Positions 35,180 to 45,328 of a stretch of 64,000 bases of DNA are shown in pieces. The notes beneath the pieces were generated by a model. The model was not told the origin of the DNA, did no database searches, and saw nothing but the letters and a program-made list of their open reading frames with translations. Made by a program: the position numbers and the translations under genes. Position 1 is the stretch's first letter, and every line of letters begins with the position of its first letter. Origin of the DNA: Roseateles toxinivorans (lineage in GTDB: Bacteria; Pseudomonadota; Gammaproteobacteria; Burkholderiales; Burkholderiaceae_C); NCBI RefSeq assembly GCF_004362525.1, contig NZ_SNXS01000004.1:496001-560000 (forward strand), read 5' to 3'.

Positions 35180-37210
35180 ATGACGACCACGACGATTCAG
35201 AAGACCCAAGCCAACGCCCTGCGCGCGCTGGCCATGGACGCGGTGCAGGCCGCCAACTCCGGCCACCCTGGCGCACCGATGGGCATGGCCGAGATGGCCG
35301 TCGCGCTGTGGGGCGGGGCGCTTCGCCACAACCCGGCCGACCCGCAATGGCCGGACCGCGACCGCTTCGTGCTGTCCAACGGCCACGCCTCGATGCTGCT
35401 TTACGCGCTGCTGCACCTGAGCGGCTACGACCTGTCCATCGAGGAGTTGAAGGCCTTCCGCCAGCTGCACAGCAAGACGCCCGGTCACCCCGAGCATGGC
35501 CTGACCCCCGGCGTCGAAACGACCACCGGCCCGCTGGGCCAGGGGCTGGCCAATGCGGTGGGGTTCGCCCTGGCCGAGCGGCTGCTGGCCGAGCAGTTCA
35601 ATCGGCCGGGACATGCCGTCGTCGACCACCACAGCTATGTCTTCCTCGGCGATGGTTGCCTGATGGAGGGCATCAGCCACGAGGCCTGTTCGCTGGCCGG
35701 CACCCTCAAGCTGGGCAAGCTGATCGCGCTCTACGACGCCAACGGCATCTCCATCGACGGCAAGATCGAAGGCTGGTTCGCCGACGACACGGCCGCCCGC
35801 TTCGAGGCCTACGGCTGGCAGGTGCTGGGGCCGCTGGATGGGCACGATGTCGAGGCGGTGGCGCAGGCACTGGCCCATGCGAGGGCCCATGCCGAGCGGC
35901 CCACGTTGATCATCTGCCGCACCACCATCGGCGCCGGCTCGCCGGGCCGCGCCGGCACGGCCAAGGCCCATGGCGAGCCGTTGGGCGCGGCCGAGATCGC
36001 CGCCACCCGCGCCGTTATCGGCTGGCCCCATGGCCCGTTCGAGATTCCCGAAGGTGTGCGCCAGGCCTGGGATGCGCGCGAGCGCGGCGCGGCCCTGCAG
36101 CGCGACTGGCAGCGGCGCTTCGCCGCCTACCGCGACGCCCACCCGCAGCTGGCGGCCGAGTTCGAGCGGCGGGTGATCAGGCGCGAGCTGCCGCCCGGCT
36201 TCGAGATGCTGGCCTTCAAGACCCTGGCCGCCACCGCGCAGCGGCAGGAGGCCGTTGCCACGCGCAAGGCCTCGCAGCAGCTGCTGGCCGCGCTGGCACC
36301 GCAGATGCCCGAGCTGCTGGGCGGCAGTGCCGACCTGACCGGCTCCAACCTGACCGACTTCCCCGGGTGCGGCAGCGTCATGCCGGATGACTTCGCAGGC
36401 CGCCACCTCAGCTACGGCGTGCGCGAGTTCGGCATGGCCGCCTTGATGAACGGCATGGCCCTGCACGGCGGGCTGATTCCCTACGGCGGCACCTTCCTGA
36501 CCTTCAGCGACTACAGCCGCAATGCGATCCGCATGGCCGCGCTGATGAAGCAGCAGGTGATCCATGTGTTCACCCATGACTCGATAGGCCTGGGCGAGGA
36601 CGGCCCCACGCATCAGCCGGTCGAGCATGCCGAGAGCCTGCGCCTGATCCCGGGCCTGGACGTGTGGCGCCCCGGCGACGCGGCCGAGACCGCCACCGCC
36701 TGGATCGCCGCGCTGCAGCAGCGTGAGCGCCCCTGCGCCCTGCTGCTGACCCGCCAGGCCCTGCCGGCGCAGCCGCGCACGCCGGAGCAGGTGGTGGCCA
36801 TCGCCCGCGGTGGCTATGTGCTGTCGGACCGGCCGCAGCCCCGTGCCGTGCTGATCGCCAGCGGCTCGGAGCTGCAGCTGGCCATGGCCGCGCAACGCCT
36901 GCTGGACGAGCAGGGCCTGCCGGTGCGTGTGGTCTCGCTGCCATCGAGCTCGCTGTTCGACCGCCAGGAGCGGGCCTACCGAGAGGCGGTGCTCGGGCCG
37001 AGGGCCGTGCCGCGCATCGGCGTCGAGGCCGGCAGCACCCGGGGCTGGGGGCACTACGGCTGCGTGGCGGCGCTGGGGCTGGACCGCTTCGGCGAGTCCG
37101 CACCGGCCGGCGCGCTGTTCGAGCTGTTCGGCTTCAGTGCCGCGAAGCTGGTCGCGCTGGTGCGGCAGACCCTGGCCCAGGAGGAGGCGGCATGCACGAC
37201 TACCAACTGA
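35180..37210 (+). CDS. cbbT: transketolase
   Basis: 676 residues. Thiamine diphosphate binding [13 protein letters not shown] ... NGIS, substrate histidines in [12 protein letters not shown] and [18 protein letters not shown], and the second-domain [14 protein letters not shown]-terminal domain from about residue 540. It runs the sugar rearrangements that regenerate ribulose 5-phosphate. The end overlaps cbbZ by 19 bases. Confidence 0.96.
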   Translation: MTTTTIQKTQANALRALAMDAVQAANSGHPGAPMGMAEMAVALWGGALRHNPADPQWPDRDRFVLSNGHASMLLYALLHLSGYDLSIEELKAFRQLHSKTPGHPEHGLTPGVETTTGPLGQGLANAVGFALAERLLAEQFNRPGHAVVDHHSYVFLGDGCLMEGISHEACSLAGTLKLGKLIALYDANGISIDGKIEGWFADDTAARFEAYGWQVLGPLDGHDVEAVAQALAHARAHAERPTLIICRTTIGAGSPGRAGTAKAHGEPLGAAEIAATRAVIGWPHGPFEIPEGVRQAWDARERGAALQRDWQRRFAAYRDAHPQLAAEFERRVIRRELPPGFEMLAFKTLAATAQRQEAVATRKASQQLLAALAPQMPELLGGSADLTGSNLTDFPGCGSVMPDDFAGRHLSYGVREFGMAALMNGMALHGGLIPYGGTFLTFSDYSRNAIRMAALMKQQVIHVFTHDSIGLGEDGPTHQPVEHAESLRLIPGLDVWRPGDAAETATAWIAALQQRERPCALLLTRQALPAQPRTPEQVVAIARGGYVLSDRPQPRAVLIASGSELQLAMAAQRLLDEQGLPVRVVSLPSSSLFDRQERAYREAVLGPRAVPRIGVEAGSTRGWGHYGCVAALGLDRFGESAPAGALFELFGFSAAKLVALVRQTLAQEEAACTTTN

Positions 37211-37884
37211 TCAGCTTCGACCTGGACGGCACCCTGGTCGACACGGCCGGCGAGATTGCCGAGGCGGTGAACCGGGCCCTGGAGGAGCATGGCCTGGCGC
37301 GGCGCCCGACGGCCGAGATCACCCTGCTGATAGGCGCCGGCACGCGCGAGCTGATGCTCAAGCTGCTGGCCCGCATCTTCCACGAGAACCCCTCGCTCAG
37401 CGAGCGCCTGGACATCGATGCGTTGCTGGTCAGTCTGGACCGCCACTACGCCCTCACCAGCGGCAGCGCGGCCGTGGTCTATGAGGGCGCCCGCGAGGCG
37501 CTGGCCCGGCTGCGGATCGCCGGCATCAAGACGGCCTGCGTGACCAACAAGGAGCTGCGACATGCACGGCGCGTGCTGCAGGCGACCCGGCTGGAGCCTA
37601 TGTTCGACCTGCTGATCGGCGGCGACAGCCTGGCGCAGAAGAAGCCCCACGCCAGCGTGCTGCGACATGTGGCCCGGGAGCTGGGCGTATGCACCACGCG
37701 CAGCGCCCATGTCGGGGACTCGCGCACCGATATCGACGCCGCCCGCAATGCCGGGCTGGCCGCCTGGGCCGTGCCCTATGGCTACAACGCCGGCGAGCCG
37801 ATCGCCAACGCGCGCCCGCAACGGATTTTCGCCAGCCTCAGCGAGCTTGCCGCTCATGTGCTGGCGCCGCCATCCACCCATTGA
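37192..37884 (+). CDS. cbbZ: phosphoglycolate phosphatase
   Basis: 230 residues. HAD motif [36 protein letters not shown] and [15 protein letters not shown]. It dephosphorylates 2-phosphoglycolate made by the oxygenase side reaction of RuBisCO. The start lies inside the end of cbbT, so translation is coupled. Confidence 0.94.
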   Translation: MHDYQLISFDLDGTLVDTAGEIAEAVNRALEEHGLARRPTAEITLLIGAGTRELMLKLLARIFHENPSLSERLDIDALLVSLDRHYALTSGSAAVVYEGAREALARLRIAGIKTACVTNKELRHARRVLQATRLEPMFDLLIGGDSLAQKKPHASVLRHVARELGVCTTRSAHVGDSRTDIDAARNAGLAAWAVPYGYNAGEPIANARPQRIFASLSELAAHVLAPPSTH

Positions 37885-37896
37885 AAGGAGGCCGTC

Positions 37897-38934
37897 ATGG
37901 CCCTGGTATCGCTGAGACAAGTGCTGGACCACGCCGCCGAGCAGGGCTATGGCGTGCCGGCCTTCAACGTCAACAATATGGAGCAGGTGCAGGCCATCAT
38001 GGAGGCCGCGCAGGCGACCCGGTCGCCGGTGATACTGCAGGCGTCGGCGGGGGCGCGCAAGTACGCCGGCGAGGCCTATCTGCGGCATCTGGTGCTGGCC
38101 GCCGTCGAGGCCCACCCGGACATTCCGGTGGTGCTGCACCAGGACCATGGCGCCTCGGTGGCGGTGTGCGTGCAGGCCATACGCTCGGGCTTCACCAGCG
38201 TGATGATGGACGGTTCGCTGCGCGAGGATGCCAAGACACCGGCCAGCTACGAGTACAACGTCGAGGTCACGCGGCGTGCGTGCGCGCTGGCCCATGCGGT
38301 GGGTGTGTCGGTGGAGGGCGAACTGGGCTGTCTCGGTTCGCTGGAGAGCGGCGAGGCAGGGGAGGAGGATGGCGTCGGCGCTGCTGGCAAGCTCAGCCAC
38401 GAGCAGCTGCTGACCGATCCGGCCCAGGCCCGCGAATTCGTGGCCGCCACCGGCGTTGACGCGCTGGCCATCGCCATCGGCACCAGCCATGGTGCCTACA
38501 AGTTCAGTCGCGCGCCCACCGGCGACATCCTGGCCATGGCCCGCATCGCAGAGATTCACGCGGCCGTGCCTGACACCCATCTGGTCATGCACGGCTCGTC
38601 CAGCGTGCCGCAGGAGTGGCTGGCCATCATCCGGCAGTTCGGCGGCGAGATCCGCGAGACCTTCGGCGTGCCGGTGGAAGAGATACAGCGTGGCATCAGG
38701 AGCGGCGTGCGCAAGATCAATATCGACACCGATATCCGGCTGGTGATGTTCGGTGCGATGCGCAGGCTGATGAGCGAGCAGCCGGCCGAGTTCGACCCGC
38801 GCAAGGCCTTTGCCGCCGCCCGCCTGGCGGCCAGGGAGTTGTGCGTGCAGCGCTTCGAGGCCTTTGGCTGCGCCGGTCAGGCGCCCAGGATCAGGCCCTT
38901 GCCGCTGGAGGCGATGCTGCCTCGCTACCGCTGA
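37897..38934 (+). CDS. cbbA: fructose-bisphosphate aldolase class II
   Basis: 345 residues with a very strong ribosome-binding site (AAAGGAGG). Zinc ligands in [10 protein letters not shown] and the GTSHGAYKF and [10 protein letters not shown] blocks, plus the CbbA-type insert [20 protein letters not shown]. It makes fructose and sedoheptulose bisphosphates. It is the last gene of the operon; glyceraldehyde-phosphate dehydrogenase, phosphoglycerate kinase and epimerase genes are not in the window. Confidence 0.96.
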   Translation: MALVSLRQVLDHAAEQGYGVPAFNVNNMEQVQAIMEAAQATRSPVILQASAGARKYAGEAYLRHLVLAAVEAHPDIPVVLHQDHGASVAVCVQAIRSGFTSVMMDGSLREDAKTPASYEYNVEVTRRACALAHAVGVSVEGELGCLGSLESGEAGEEDGVGAAGKLSHEQLLTDPAQAREFVAATGVDALAIAIGTSHGAYKFSRAPTGDILAMARIAEIHAAVPDTHLVMHGSSSVPQEWLAIIRQFGGEIRETFGVPVEEIQRGIRSGVRKINIDTDIRLVMFGAMRRLMSEQPAEFDPRKAFAAARLAARELCVQRFEAFGCAGQAPRIRPLPLEAMLPRYR

Positions 38935-38947
38935 AACCGGCTGTCGG

Positions 38948-38981
38948 CAGCCGGCCCCGAGGCCCTGGCCGGCTGGGTTTT
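38948..38981 (+). terminator. terminator of the cbb operon
   Basis: CAGCCGGCC and GGCCGGCTG form a 9-bp stem around a 10-base loop, followed by GGTTTT. An alternative smaller hairpin (CCGGCTG-TCGG-CAGCCGG, 38937-38954) overlaps it. Confidence 0.7.
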
Positions 38982-39056
38982 GTCGGGTGCCAAAGAGGCC
39001 TGGTCCGACGTAGTATCGTTGGTCCGGGCCCGAGGGGGCTTGCAAGCGGAGGTGCC

Positions 39057-39377
39057 ATGCGTCAGGTCTACGGATTCTTGTTGGCCAGCCTGTTGGGCGC
39101 ACCGGCACTCGCCCAGGAGGGCGCAGATATTTTCAAGGGCGCCGACCTGGCCCTGGGCCAGCGCCTGATCAAGGAGCATCGCTGTGCGGAGTGCCACGCG
39201 CGCAAGTTCGGCGGCGATGGTTCCGGTGTCTACCGGCCGATGGAGCGCGTCAAGACGGCCGGTGCCTTGCGCGGCATGGTCGAGCAATGCAATAGCGAGC
39301 TGAATCTGGGCATGTTCCCGGAGGAATCCACGGCGGTGGCCGCGGTGCTGAACAAGGAGCACTACAAGTTCAAGTGA
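39057..39377 (+). CDS. small monohaem c-type cytochrome
   Basis: 106 residues from the ATG after GGAGGTG. Signal peptide ends ALAQE; haem motif CAECH, then RKFGGDGSGVYRP and a conserved C-terminal block with MVEQCNSELNLGMFPEE and LNKEHYKF. It is probably a periplasmic electron carrier. Its place between the cbb operon and an ArsR gene suggests it serves sulfur oxidation, but no partner is certain. Confidence 0.85.
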   Translation: MRQVYGFLLASLLGAPALAQEGADIFKGADLALGQRLIKEHRCAECHARKFGGDGSGVYRPMERVKTAGALRGMVEQCNSELNLGMFPEESTAVAAVLNKEHYKFK

Positions 39378-39378
39378 C

Positions 39379-39422
39379 TTGACATGAACGGGCGTGCCTG
39401 GCTATATCGTTGAATGCGAATA
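39379..39422 (+). promoter_or_regulatory. promoter and candidate operator of the ArsR gene at 39454
   Basis: A perfect -35 TTGACA (39379) is followed 17-18 bases later by a -10-like CTATATC (39402-39408). Directly downstream, over the expected transcription start, lies GAATGCGAATAC (39412-39423), with the sequence CGAATA also seen before the AhpD-like gene and, reversed, before the first ArsR gene. This placement fits self-repression. Confidence 0.6.
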
Positions 39423-39453
39423 CAATGAGGACACGCCACCACGCCACGGAATC

Positions 39454-39810
39454 ATGGAAGCTCGCAACACCGAAGACAAAGTCTTTGAATCGGTCGCCGA
39501 ACTGTTCTCGCTGCTGTCCACGCCGATACGGCTGAAGATCATCAGCGCCGTCTGCCATGGCGAGAAGAATGTGTCCGAGCTGCTGGGCGAGATCGACACC
39601 ACCCAGCCCAATATGTCGCAGCACCTGTCCACGCTGTACCGCAGCGGCGTGCTGTCCAAGCGTCGCGAGGGCACGCAGATCTACTACAAGCTGCAGAGCG
39701 ACCGCGTCGCCGCGCTGTGCCGGGCCGTCTGCACCCAGGTGGCCATCGAGATGGACCCCGACACCGAGATCGACGCCAAGGAGCGTTTGATGCCGGCCGG
39801 GGCGCGCTGA
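39454..39810 (+). CDS. ArsR/SmtB-family regulator
   Basis: 118 residues from the ATG at 39454; a longer in-frame reading would overlap the promoter. Winged helix ELFSLLSTPIRLKIISAVC, NVSELLGEIDTTQPNMSQHLSTLYRSG, RREGTQIYYKL. Cysteines 34, 89 and 93: one in the helix before the recognition helix and a pair (ALCRAVC) in the last helix. Close in sequence to the regulator at 6974, suggesting a duplicated sulfur sensor. It is convergent with the OsmC operon. Confidence 0.87.
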   Translation: MEARNTEDKVFESVAELFSLLSTPIRLKIISAVCHGEKNVSELLGEIDTTQPNMSQHLSTLYRSGVLSKRREGTQIYYKLQSDRVAALCRAVCTQVAIEMDPDTEIDAKERLMPAGAR

Positions 39811-39816
39811 CAGGGC

Positions 39817-40266
39817 TTACTTGAGCTGGGTGCCCGTGGCATCCCACACCTGCACCGTGATGGCAATGCCCTGGCCCACGCTCTGGGTGACTGTGCAATA
39901 GCTTTCGAACTGGCTCAGCACCCGCTCCAGGTGCAGCAGCTCGGCGGCCGCGACGCCCAGTTGCAGTCGCGCCGTCATCGCCAGCACGCGAACCCGGCCC
40001 TCGGCATTGCGGCCCACCTCGGCCGTGACCTTGCAACTCAAGGGCTCCGGCGCCTGCTTGAATTTGCGTAGCGCGAACAGCAGCGAGTCGCTGAGGCAGT
40101 TGGCCACGGCGGCACACAGCAGCTCTACCGGCGAAGGGCCGGCGGCGGCGCCCAGCGGAGGCGGCTCGTCGCAGACCAGGGGCGCCACCGGCGCACCGAA
40201 GCGCGCCTCGAAACGGTAGTCCTGCTGCTGGTGCAGCTCGATGCTGATGAAGCTGTTGTCACTCAT
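39817..40266 (-). CDS. OsmC-family protein
   Basis: 149 residues; the start at 40266 leaves 11 bases after the preceding DUF2892 stop. OsmC/Ohr-like fold with GPSPVELLCAAVANCLSDSL and a late Cys (FESYCTVTQSV). Known members reduce organic peroxides with paired cysteines; short ones near sulfur genes may act on persulfides. Last gene of the adaptor/RND/DUF2892/OsmC run. Confidence 0.82.
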   Translation of the reverse strand: MSDNSFISIELHQQQDYRFEARFGAPVAPLVCDEPPPLGAAAGPSPVELLCAAVANCLSDSLLFALRKFKQAPEPLSCKVTAEVGRNAEGRVRVLAMTARLQLGVAAAELLHLERVLSQFESYCTVTQSVGQGIAITVQVWDATGTQLK

Positions 40267-40277
40267 GCGGATGTCCT

Positions 40278-40487
40278 TCAGTTTCCGGGCTTGATGCCCA
40301 GCTTGCGCAGTATCGACTCCATCAGGCACCAGCGGGTTAAGCCGCTTTGCAGCAGATTGATGCCGACAAAGGCAGTGAACGCCAGCCACCAGCTGTTGAC
40401 GAACAGCGGGCTGCCGGGCACGCCCAGCGCCAGCGACAAGAGAATGAAAATGCCGGCGACGATGCGCACGATTTGCCAGGTGGTCAT
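40278..40487 (-). CDS. DUF2892 membrane protein (YgaP-tail-like)
   Basis: 69 residues with two membrane spans (IVRIVAGIFILLSLALG and NSWWLAFTAFVGINLLQ) and the conserved end GLTRWCLMESILRKLG. The same fold forms the membrane part of YgaP rhodaneses. It starts within the RND stop (four-base overlap). It would pass sulfane sulfur at the inner membrane or hold a partner there; function inferred. Confidence 0.85.
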   Translation of the reverse strand: MTTWQIVRIVAGIFILLSLALGVPGSPLFVNSWWLAFTAFVGINLLQSGLTRWCLMESILRKLGIKPGN

Positions 40488-43400
40488 GAAGGCTCTCCTT
40501 GAGTTGAAATGCCGGTGAGGGCGTGCAGACGATGGCGGTAGGCCATGTAGTACAGGGTTGGTATCACCACCAGGGTCAGGATGGTGGAGACGAAGATGCC
40601 GAAGATCAGCGAGATCGCCAGACCGTTGAAGATGGGGTCGTCGAGGATGAAGAAGGCGCCCATCATCGCGGCCATGCCGGTCAGCATGATGGGCTGGGCC
40701 CGGGTGATGGCCGAGCGCACGATGGCCCGCTCGAAAGGCATGCCGGCGCGCACCTGCAGATTGATGAAGTCCACCAGCAGGATGGAGTTGCGCACGATGA
40801 TGCCGGCCAGCGCGATCATGCCTATCATCGACGTGGCGGTGTACTGGGCACCCAGCAGCGCATGGCCCGGCATCACGCCGATGATGGTCAGCGGGATCGG
40901 CGCCATGATGATCAGCGGCGTCAGATACGAGCCGAACTGCGCCACCACCAGCAGATAGATCAGCACCAGGCCCACCGCATAGGCCGCGCCCATGTCGCGG
41001 AAGGTCTCGAACGTGATCTGCCACTCGCCGTCCCACTTGATCGCGTAGTCGCGATAGCCATCGTCGGGCTGGCTGATGAAGAACTCTTGCAGCGTGCCGC
41101 CGCCCGGCGTCTTGATGTCCAACAGCCCGCCGCGCATCGCGAACATGCCGTACAGCGGGCTGTCGAGCTTGCCCGCCATGTCGGCCAGCACATAGTTCAC
41201 CGGCAGCAGGTCCTTGTGATGGATGGGCTGCTCGCGCAGCGTGTCGCTGACCGTGACCAGCTCGCGTATGGGCACCAGCTTGCCCGCGGTGCTGCGCACG
41301 CTCAGCGACAGCAACAGGTCCAGATTGCCCTGTGCCTCGGGCGGCAGCTGCAGCACAGCGGCGGCCGGGTACTTGCTCTGGTCATGCAGATAGGTGACCG
41401 CCTCGCCCGACTGCGCCGCGCGCAGCGTGGTGACGATGGCCTGCTGCGGCACACCCAGCAGCGCGGCCTTGCGCCGGTCCACCAGCAGCAGCTTGCGCGG
41501 TGCGCTGGCGATGCTGCTGTCGTCCACATCGACCAGGCCGTCGGAGCGTTCCATCAGCGCGCGCACCGCCTTGGCCACCTGCTGGCGGCCCTCGGCCTCG
41601 GGGCCGTAGATCTCGGCCACGATGGGCGAGAGCACCGGCGGGCCGGGCGGCACCTCGACGATCTTCACATTCGCGCCATGGCGGCGGGCGATCTTCTGCA
41701 GCTCGGGCCGCACGCGGGTGGCGATCTGGTGGCTCTTGTCGGCGCGATCGTGCTTGTCGACCAGATTGACCTGGATGTCGCCCTGCTCGGCACCCGAGCG
41801 CAGATAGTACTGGCGCACCAGGCCGTTGAAATTGATCGGCGAGGCGGTGCCGGCATAGGCCTGGTAGTGGGTGACCTCGGGCACGGTGGCGAGATACGCG
41901 CCCAGCTCGTGCATCACCGCGGCGGTCTGCTCCAGCGGCGTGCCGGCGGGCATATCGACGACGACCTGGAACTCCGACTTGTTGTCGAAGGGCAGCATCT
42001 TCAGCAGCACCAGGCCGGTGGCCGGCAGCAGCAGCGACAGTGCGATCAGCACGGCCACGCCCAGACCCAGCAGCTTGCGGTTGCGCGAGCCGCGCTGAAG
42101 ATCCAGCAGCGGCTTGAAGACGCGCTCGAAGGTCGGCGCCAGCTTGGCCGACAGGCCATGCAAGGCCTCCGGATCGCCGGCATGATCGGCCGGCAGCGCC
42201 TTCATCCACAGCCGCGCCAGCCAGGGCGTGACGACGAAGGCGATAGCCAGCGACAGCAGCATGCCCATCGAGGCATTGATGGGGATCGGGCTCATGTACG
42301 GGCCCATCAGTCCGCTGACAAAGGCCATCGGCAGCAGCGCGGCAATCACCGTCAGGGTGGCCAATATGGTCGGGCCGCCGACCTCATCCACCGCGCCGGG
42401 GATGATCTGGGCCAGCGTGCGGCCCGGGAACAGCTGCTGGTGGCGGTGGATGTTCTCGACCACCACGATGGCGTCGTCCACCAGGATGCCGATAGAGAAG
42501 ATCAACGCGAACAGCGACACCCGGTTCAGGGTGAAGCCCCAGGCCCAGGAGGCGAACAGGGTCACCGTCAAGGTCAGTATCACCGCCGTGCCGACGATGG
42601 CCGCCTCGCGCCGGCCCAGCGCGATGAAGACCAGGGCCACCACCGAGGCGGTGGCGAACAGCAGCTTCTGGATCAGCTTCTGTGCCTTGTCATTGGCGCT
42701 GGCGCCGTAGTTGCGCGTCTCGCTGACCTGCACCTCGGCCGGTATCACGGTGTTGCGGAGCGTGTCGACGCGCTTCATCACCGCATTGGCCACATCGATG
42801 GCGTTCTCGCCGGCCTTCTTGGTGATGGCAATCGTCACCGCCGGGTACTCCTTGCCCTGCTCGCCATGCCAGACATAGCGCGAGGGCGTGAGCGGGCCGT
42901 CCTGCACCCGTGCCACATCGCGCAGGAACACCGGCTTGCCCTCACGCACGCCGACGACCAGCTCCTCGACATCGCGGGCCGAGGCCAGGAAGGGGCCGGC
43001 CTCCAGCGCGATGGCCTGATTGGCGCCGAGCAGATCGCCCAGCGGCAGGCCGGCATTGGCCGACTGCAGCGCCTGGCGCAGCTCGGGCAGGGTCAGGCCG
43101 GCGCTGCTCATGCGGCCGGGGTCGATCTCGACGCGCACGGCGCGGCCGGGGCCGCCAAGGGTCGTGACCTCGCGCGTGCCAGGTACCCGCTTGAGCTCGA
43201 TCTCCATGCTGTGGGCGACACGCTCCAGATCAAACGCGCCGGTGTCGGTACTCTTGCCGAACAGGGTCAGGCTGACGATGGGCACGTCATCGATGCCCTT
43301 GGGCTTGATGAGGGGCGCCGAGACGCCCAGGCCCTGGGGCAGCCAGTCGGCATTGGAGTTGACCGTGTCGTACAGGCGCACCAGCGCCTCGGTGCGCGGC

Positions 43401-43729
43401 ACGCCGACCTTGTACTGCACCGTGATCACGGCCAGGCCCGGGCGCGACATCGACATCACGTGCTCGACGCCGGCAATCTGTGACAGCACCTGCTCGGCCG
43501 GCGTGGCCACCATCTGCTCCACATCCCGGGCGCTGGCGCCAGGGAAGGGGATCAGCACATTGGCCATCGTCACATTGATCTGCGGCTCTTCCTCGCGCGG
43601 CGTGACCATCACCGCGAAGATGCCCAGCAGCAGGGCTACCAGGGCCAGCAGCGGGGTGATCTGCGCGCTCTGGAAGAAGGCGGCGATGCGGCCAGAAGCG
43701 CCCATCGGGTTTGGAGTGTTGTCGCTCAT
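40484..43729 (-). CDS. RND-family efflux pump, inner-membrane subunit
   Basis: 1081 residues from the ATG that opens MSDNTPNPMG. Twelve membrane spans in two halves, each followed by a large periplasmic part. Proton-relay region GILVDDAIVVVENIHRH in the fourth span and RNSILLVDFINLQ near the C-terminal half. The family is the small-molecule/AcrB-related group. Operon mates (adaptor, DUF2892, OsmC, divergent ArsR and rhodanese) suggest export of a sulfur compound or damage product. No outer-membrane TolC gene is beside it. Confidence 0.92.
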   Translation of the reverse strand: MSDNTPNPMGASGRIAAFFQSAQITPLLALVALLLGIFAVMVTPREEEPQINVTMANVLIPFPGASARDVEQMVATPAEQVLSQIAGVEHVMSMSRPGLAVITVQYKVGVPRTEALVRLYDTVNSNADWLPQGLGVSAPLIKPKGIDDVPIVSLTLFGKSTDTGAFDLERVAHSMEIELKRVPGTREVTTLGGPGRAVRVEIDPGRMSSAGLTLPELRQALQSANAGLPLGDLLGANQAIALEAGPFLASARDVEELVVGVREGKPVFLRDVARVQDGPLTPSRYVWHGEQGKEYPAVTIAITKKAGENAIDVANAVMKRVDTLRNTVIPAEVQVSETRNYGASANDKAQKLIQKLLFATASVVALVFIALGRREAAIVGTAVILTLTVTLFASWAWGFTLNRVSLFALIFSIGILVDDAIVVVENIHRHQQLFPGRTLAQIIPGAVDEVGGPTILATLTVIAALLPMAFVSGLMGPYMSPIPINASMGMLLSLAIAFVVTPWLARLWMKALPADHAGDPEALHGLSAKLAPTFERVFKPLLDLQRGSRNRKLLGLGVAVLIALSLLLPATGLVLLKMLPFDNKSEFQVVVDMPAGTPLEQTAAVMHELGAYLATVPEVTHYQAYAGTASPINFNGLVRQYYLRSGAEQGDIQVNLVDKHDRADKSHQIATRVRPELQKIARRHGANVKIVEVPPGPPVLSPIVAEIYGPEAEGRQQVAKAVRALMERSDGLVDVDDSSIASAPRKLLLVDRRKAALLGVPQQAIVTTLRAAQSGEAVTYLHDQSKYPAAAVLQLPPEAQGNLDLLLSLSVRSTAGKLVPIRELVTVSDTLREQPIHHKDLLPVNYVLADMAGKLDSPLYGMFAMRGGLLDIKTPGGGTLQEFFISQPDDGYRDYAIKWDGEWQITFETFRDMGAAYAVGLVLIYLLVVAQFGSYLTPLIIMAPIPLTIIGVMPGHALLGAQYTATSMIGMIALAGIIVRNSILLVDFINLQVRAGMPFERAIVRSAITRAQPIMLTGMAAMMGAFFILDDPIFNGLAISLIFGIFVSTILTLVVIPTLYYMAYRHRLHALTGISTQGEPS

Positions 43730-43737
43730 GGCTGGCC

Positions 43738-44805
43738 TCAACGAATGCGGGCAGCGGCGGCGCTGTCCACCACCACCTGCTCGCCGGCGGTCAGGCCGCT
43801 CAAGACCTCGACCGATTCACCCTGCGCGGCGCCCAGGCGCACCTGGCGCAGCAGGGGGGCGCCCTTGGCGTCCAGCACGTAGAGTCCCGTCAACTCGGCG
43901 CGGCGCACGATGGCGCTGCGTGGCACGCGCAGCGCCGGGGCCGCCCCTGGAACACCCGGTACCAGCACCCGGGCAAACATGCCGGGCACGACGCCGGTGA
44001 GCTTGGCCGGCAGGTTCAGGCGCAGCTGCAGGGTGTGCGAGGAGGCGTCCACCAGGGGCAGCAGCTGCGCGCCGGTCGGGACGATGGGCGTGTCGGCAGT
44101 GTTGATGCCGGGAATCTCGATCAGCCACCGGGATGGGCCGGCCAGGCTGGCGCCGAGGCTTTGCGGCACATTGGCCGTCACGCGCAGGGCGCTGGGGTCG
44201 TAGACGGTGGCCAGCGCGCGGCCGGGCATGGCCATATCGCCCAGGTTCACCGGCAGCTCGGCGATCACGCCGTCGTAAGGGCTGCGCACGATGTTGAAGC
44301 CGCTCTGCGTGCGCGCCAGGCCCAGCTGGGCCACCTGCGCATTGACCTGTGCCTGCGTGGCCTTGAACTGGGCCTCGGCCTGGTCCAATGCCGCCTGGCT
44401 GATGTAGTGCTGCTTGAACAGCTGCTGCTGGCGCTCGAACTCGCGGCTGGCCAGTTGCAGGGCGGCGCGGGCCGACTGCGCCTGGGCCTCGCTGGCCGTG
44501 GCGGCCTGCTCGGCGGCGCGGGCATCGATGCGCATCAGCACCTGACCGGCCTTGACGCGGTCCCCGGCCTTGACGTCCAGTTGCACGATGGCGCCAGCCA
44601 CCTGGGCCGCGATGACCGTCTGGCGAAGGGCTTCGACCACGCCGTCGTGGCTGGCCATGGTGCCGTTGGCCTGGCTGCGGATCATCAGCGTTTGCAGACC
44701 ACCCGGGCGCGGCGCATCGGCCGCATGAGCGGCTGCACCGAACCCGCTCAACAGCGTGAGCAGGGTGAAGGCGAGGGCGCGATGACGGGCTTGCATGGGT
44801 TTCAT
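43738..44805 (-). CDS. RND periplasmic adaptor (HlyD/MFP family)
   Basis: About 355 residues; in-frame ATGs at 44820 and 44796 are alternatives because no clear ribosome-binding site is seen. Signal peptide ends AAAHAAD. A lipoyl/barrel-sandwich half (GAIVQLDVKAGDRVKAGQVL), a coiled-coil hairpin (about residues 90-160), then SPYDGVIAELPVNLGDMAMPG and a C-terminal barrel. It bridges the RND pump to an outer-membrane channel. Eight bases separate it from the pump gene. Confidence 0.9.
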   Translation of the reverse strand: MKPMQARHRALAFTLLTLLSGFGAAAHAADAPRPGGLQTLMIRSQANGTMASHDGVVEALRQTVIAAQVAGAIVQLDVKAGDRVKAGQVLMRIDARAAEQAATASEAQAQSARAALQLASREFERQQQLFKQHYISQAALDQAEAQFKATQAQVNAQVAQLGLARTQSGFNIVRSPYDGVIAELPVNLGDMAMPGRALATVYDPSALRVTANVPQSLGASLAGPSRWLIEIPGINTADTPIVPTGAQLLPLVDASSHTLQLRLNLPAKLTGVVPGMFARVLVPGVPGAAPALRVPRSAIVRRAELTGLYVLDAKGAPLLRQVRLGAAQGESVEVLSGLTAGEQVVVDSAAAARIR

Positions 44806-44850
44806 GATGTTTCGTGGCATTGCTGCTGGACAGGGTTGCATCGTTGTCGT

Positions 44851-44879
44851 ATTATTTAGCTATTAACGCAAATAGTCAA
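44851..44879 (-). promoter_or_regulatory. RND-operon promoter with ArsR operator in its spacer
   Basis: On the minus strand TTGACT (44879-44874) and AATAAT (44856-44851) are 17 bases apart, close to consensus. An inverted repeat, CTATT-N6-AATAG (44860-44875), fills the spacer. The ArsR gene begins 40 bases away on the other strand, so one bound dimer could silence both directions. Confidence 0.65.
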
Positions 44880-44918
44880 ACGCTGAATGAAACAACACAC
44901 CCAAAACAGGTGAACCCC

Positions 44919-45299
44919 ATGCCGGAACTCACGAAGCCAGCCGCAAGCTCAATGATGGAAGCGCTGCCCGAGCCCGCACTGCTGCAGGTGGCGGGCTATT
45001 TTCAGGCGCTGTCCGAACCTACCCGCTTGCGAATTCTCAATCTGCTGCGCGAGCGGGAACGCAATGTCGGCGATCTCGCCACGCTGTGCGGCTACAGCGC
45101 GGCCAATGTGTCGCGCCACCTGAGCCAGCTGCAGCAGCATGGGCTGGTGGAGCGGGAGAGCCGCGGCACCAGTGTCTACTACCGCATTGCCGACCCGGCC
45201 GTCTATGCGCTTTGCGATCTGGTCTGCGGCCAGCTGGCGCGCCAGGCCGAGCGCGAAGCCAGCATGCGAGCCGCGTTTCTGCCCAAGACCTCCAGCTGA
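44919..45299 (+). CDS. ArsR/SmtB-family regulator of the RND/rhodanese locus
   Basis: 126 residues from the ATG at 44919; a longer frame starts inside the promoter. Winged helix YFQALSEPTRLRILNLLRE, NVGDLATLCGYSAANVSRHLSQLQQHG, ESRGTSVYYRI. Cysteines 57, 99 and 103; the last two form LCDLVC, a pattern of CmtR-like or thiol-sensing members. Divergent from the adaptor/RND operon and 29 bases before the rhodanese gene, so it probably controls both. Confidence 0.88.
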   Translation: MPELTKPAASSMMEALPEPALLQVAGYFQALSEPTRLRILNLLRERERNVGDLATLCGYSAANVSRHLSQLQQHGLVERESRGTSVYYRIADPAVYALCDLVCGQLARQAEREASMRAAFLPKTSS

Positions 45300-45328
45300 C
45301 CCCGAACCTCAACCGAAAGCTCACCACC

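Noticed and set aside
40523-43483. Nearly 1000-codon plus-strand frame opposite the RND pump
   Set aside because: The translation is rich in His, Gln, Arg and Gly with no recognisable fold, while the minus strand encodes a complete RND protein.
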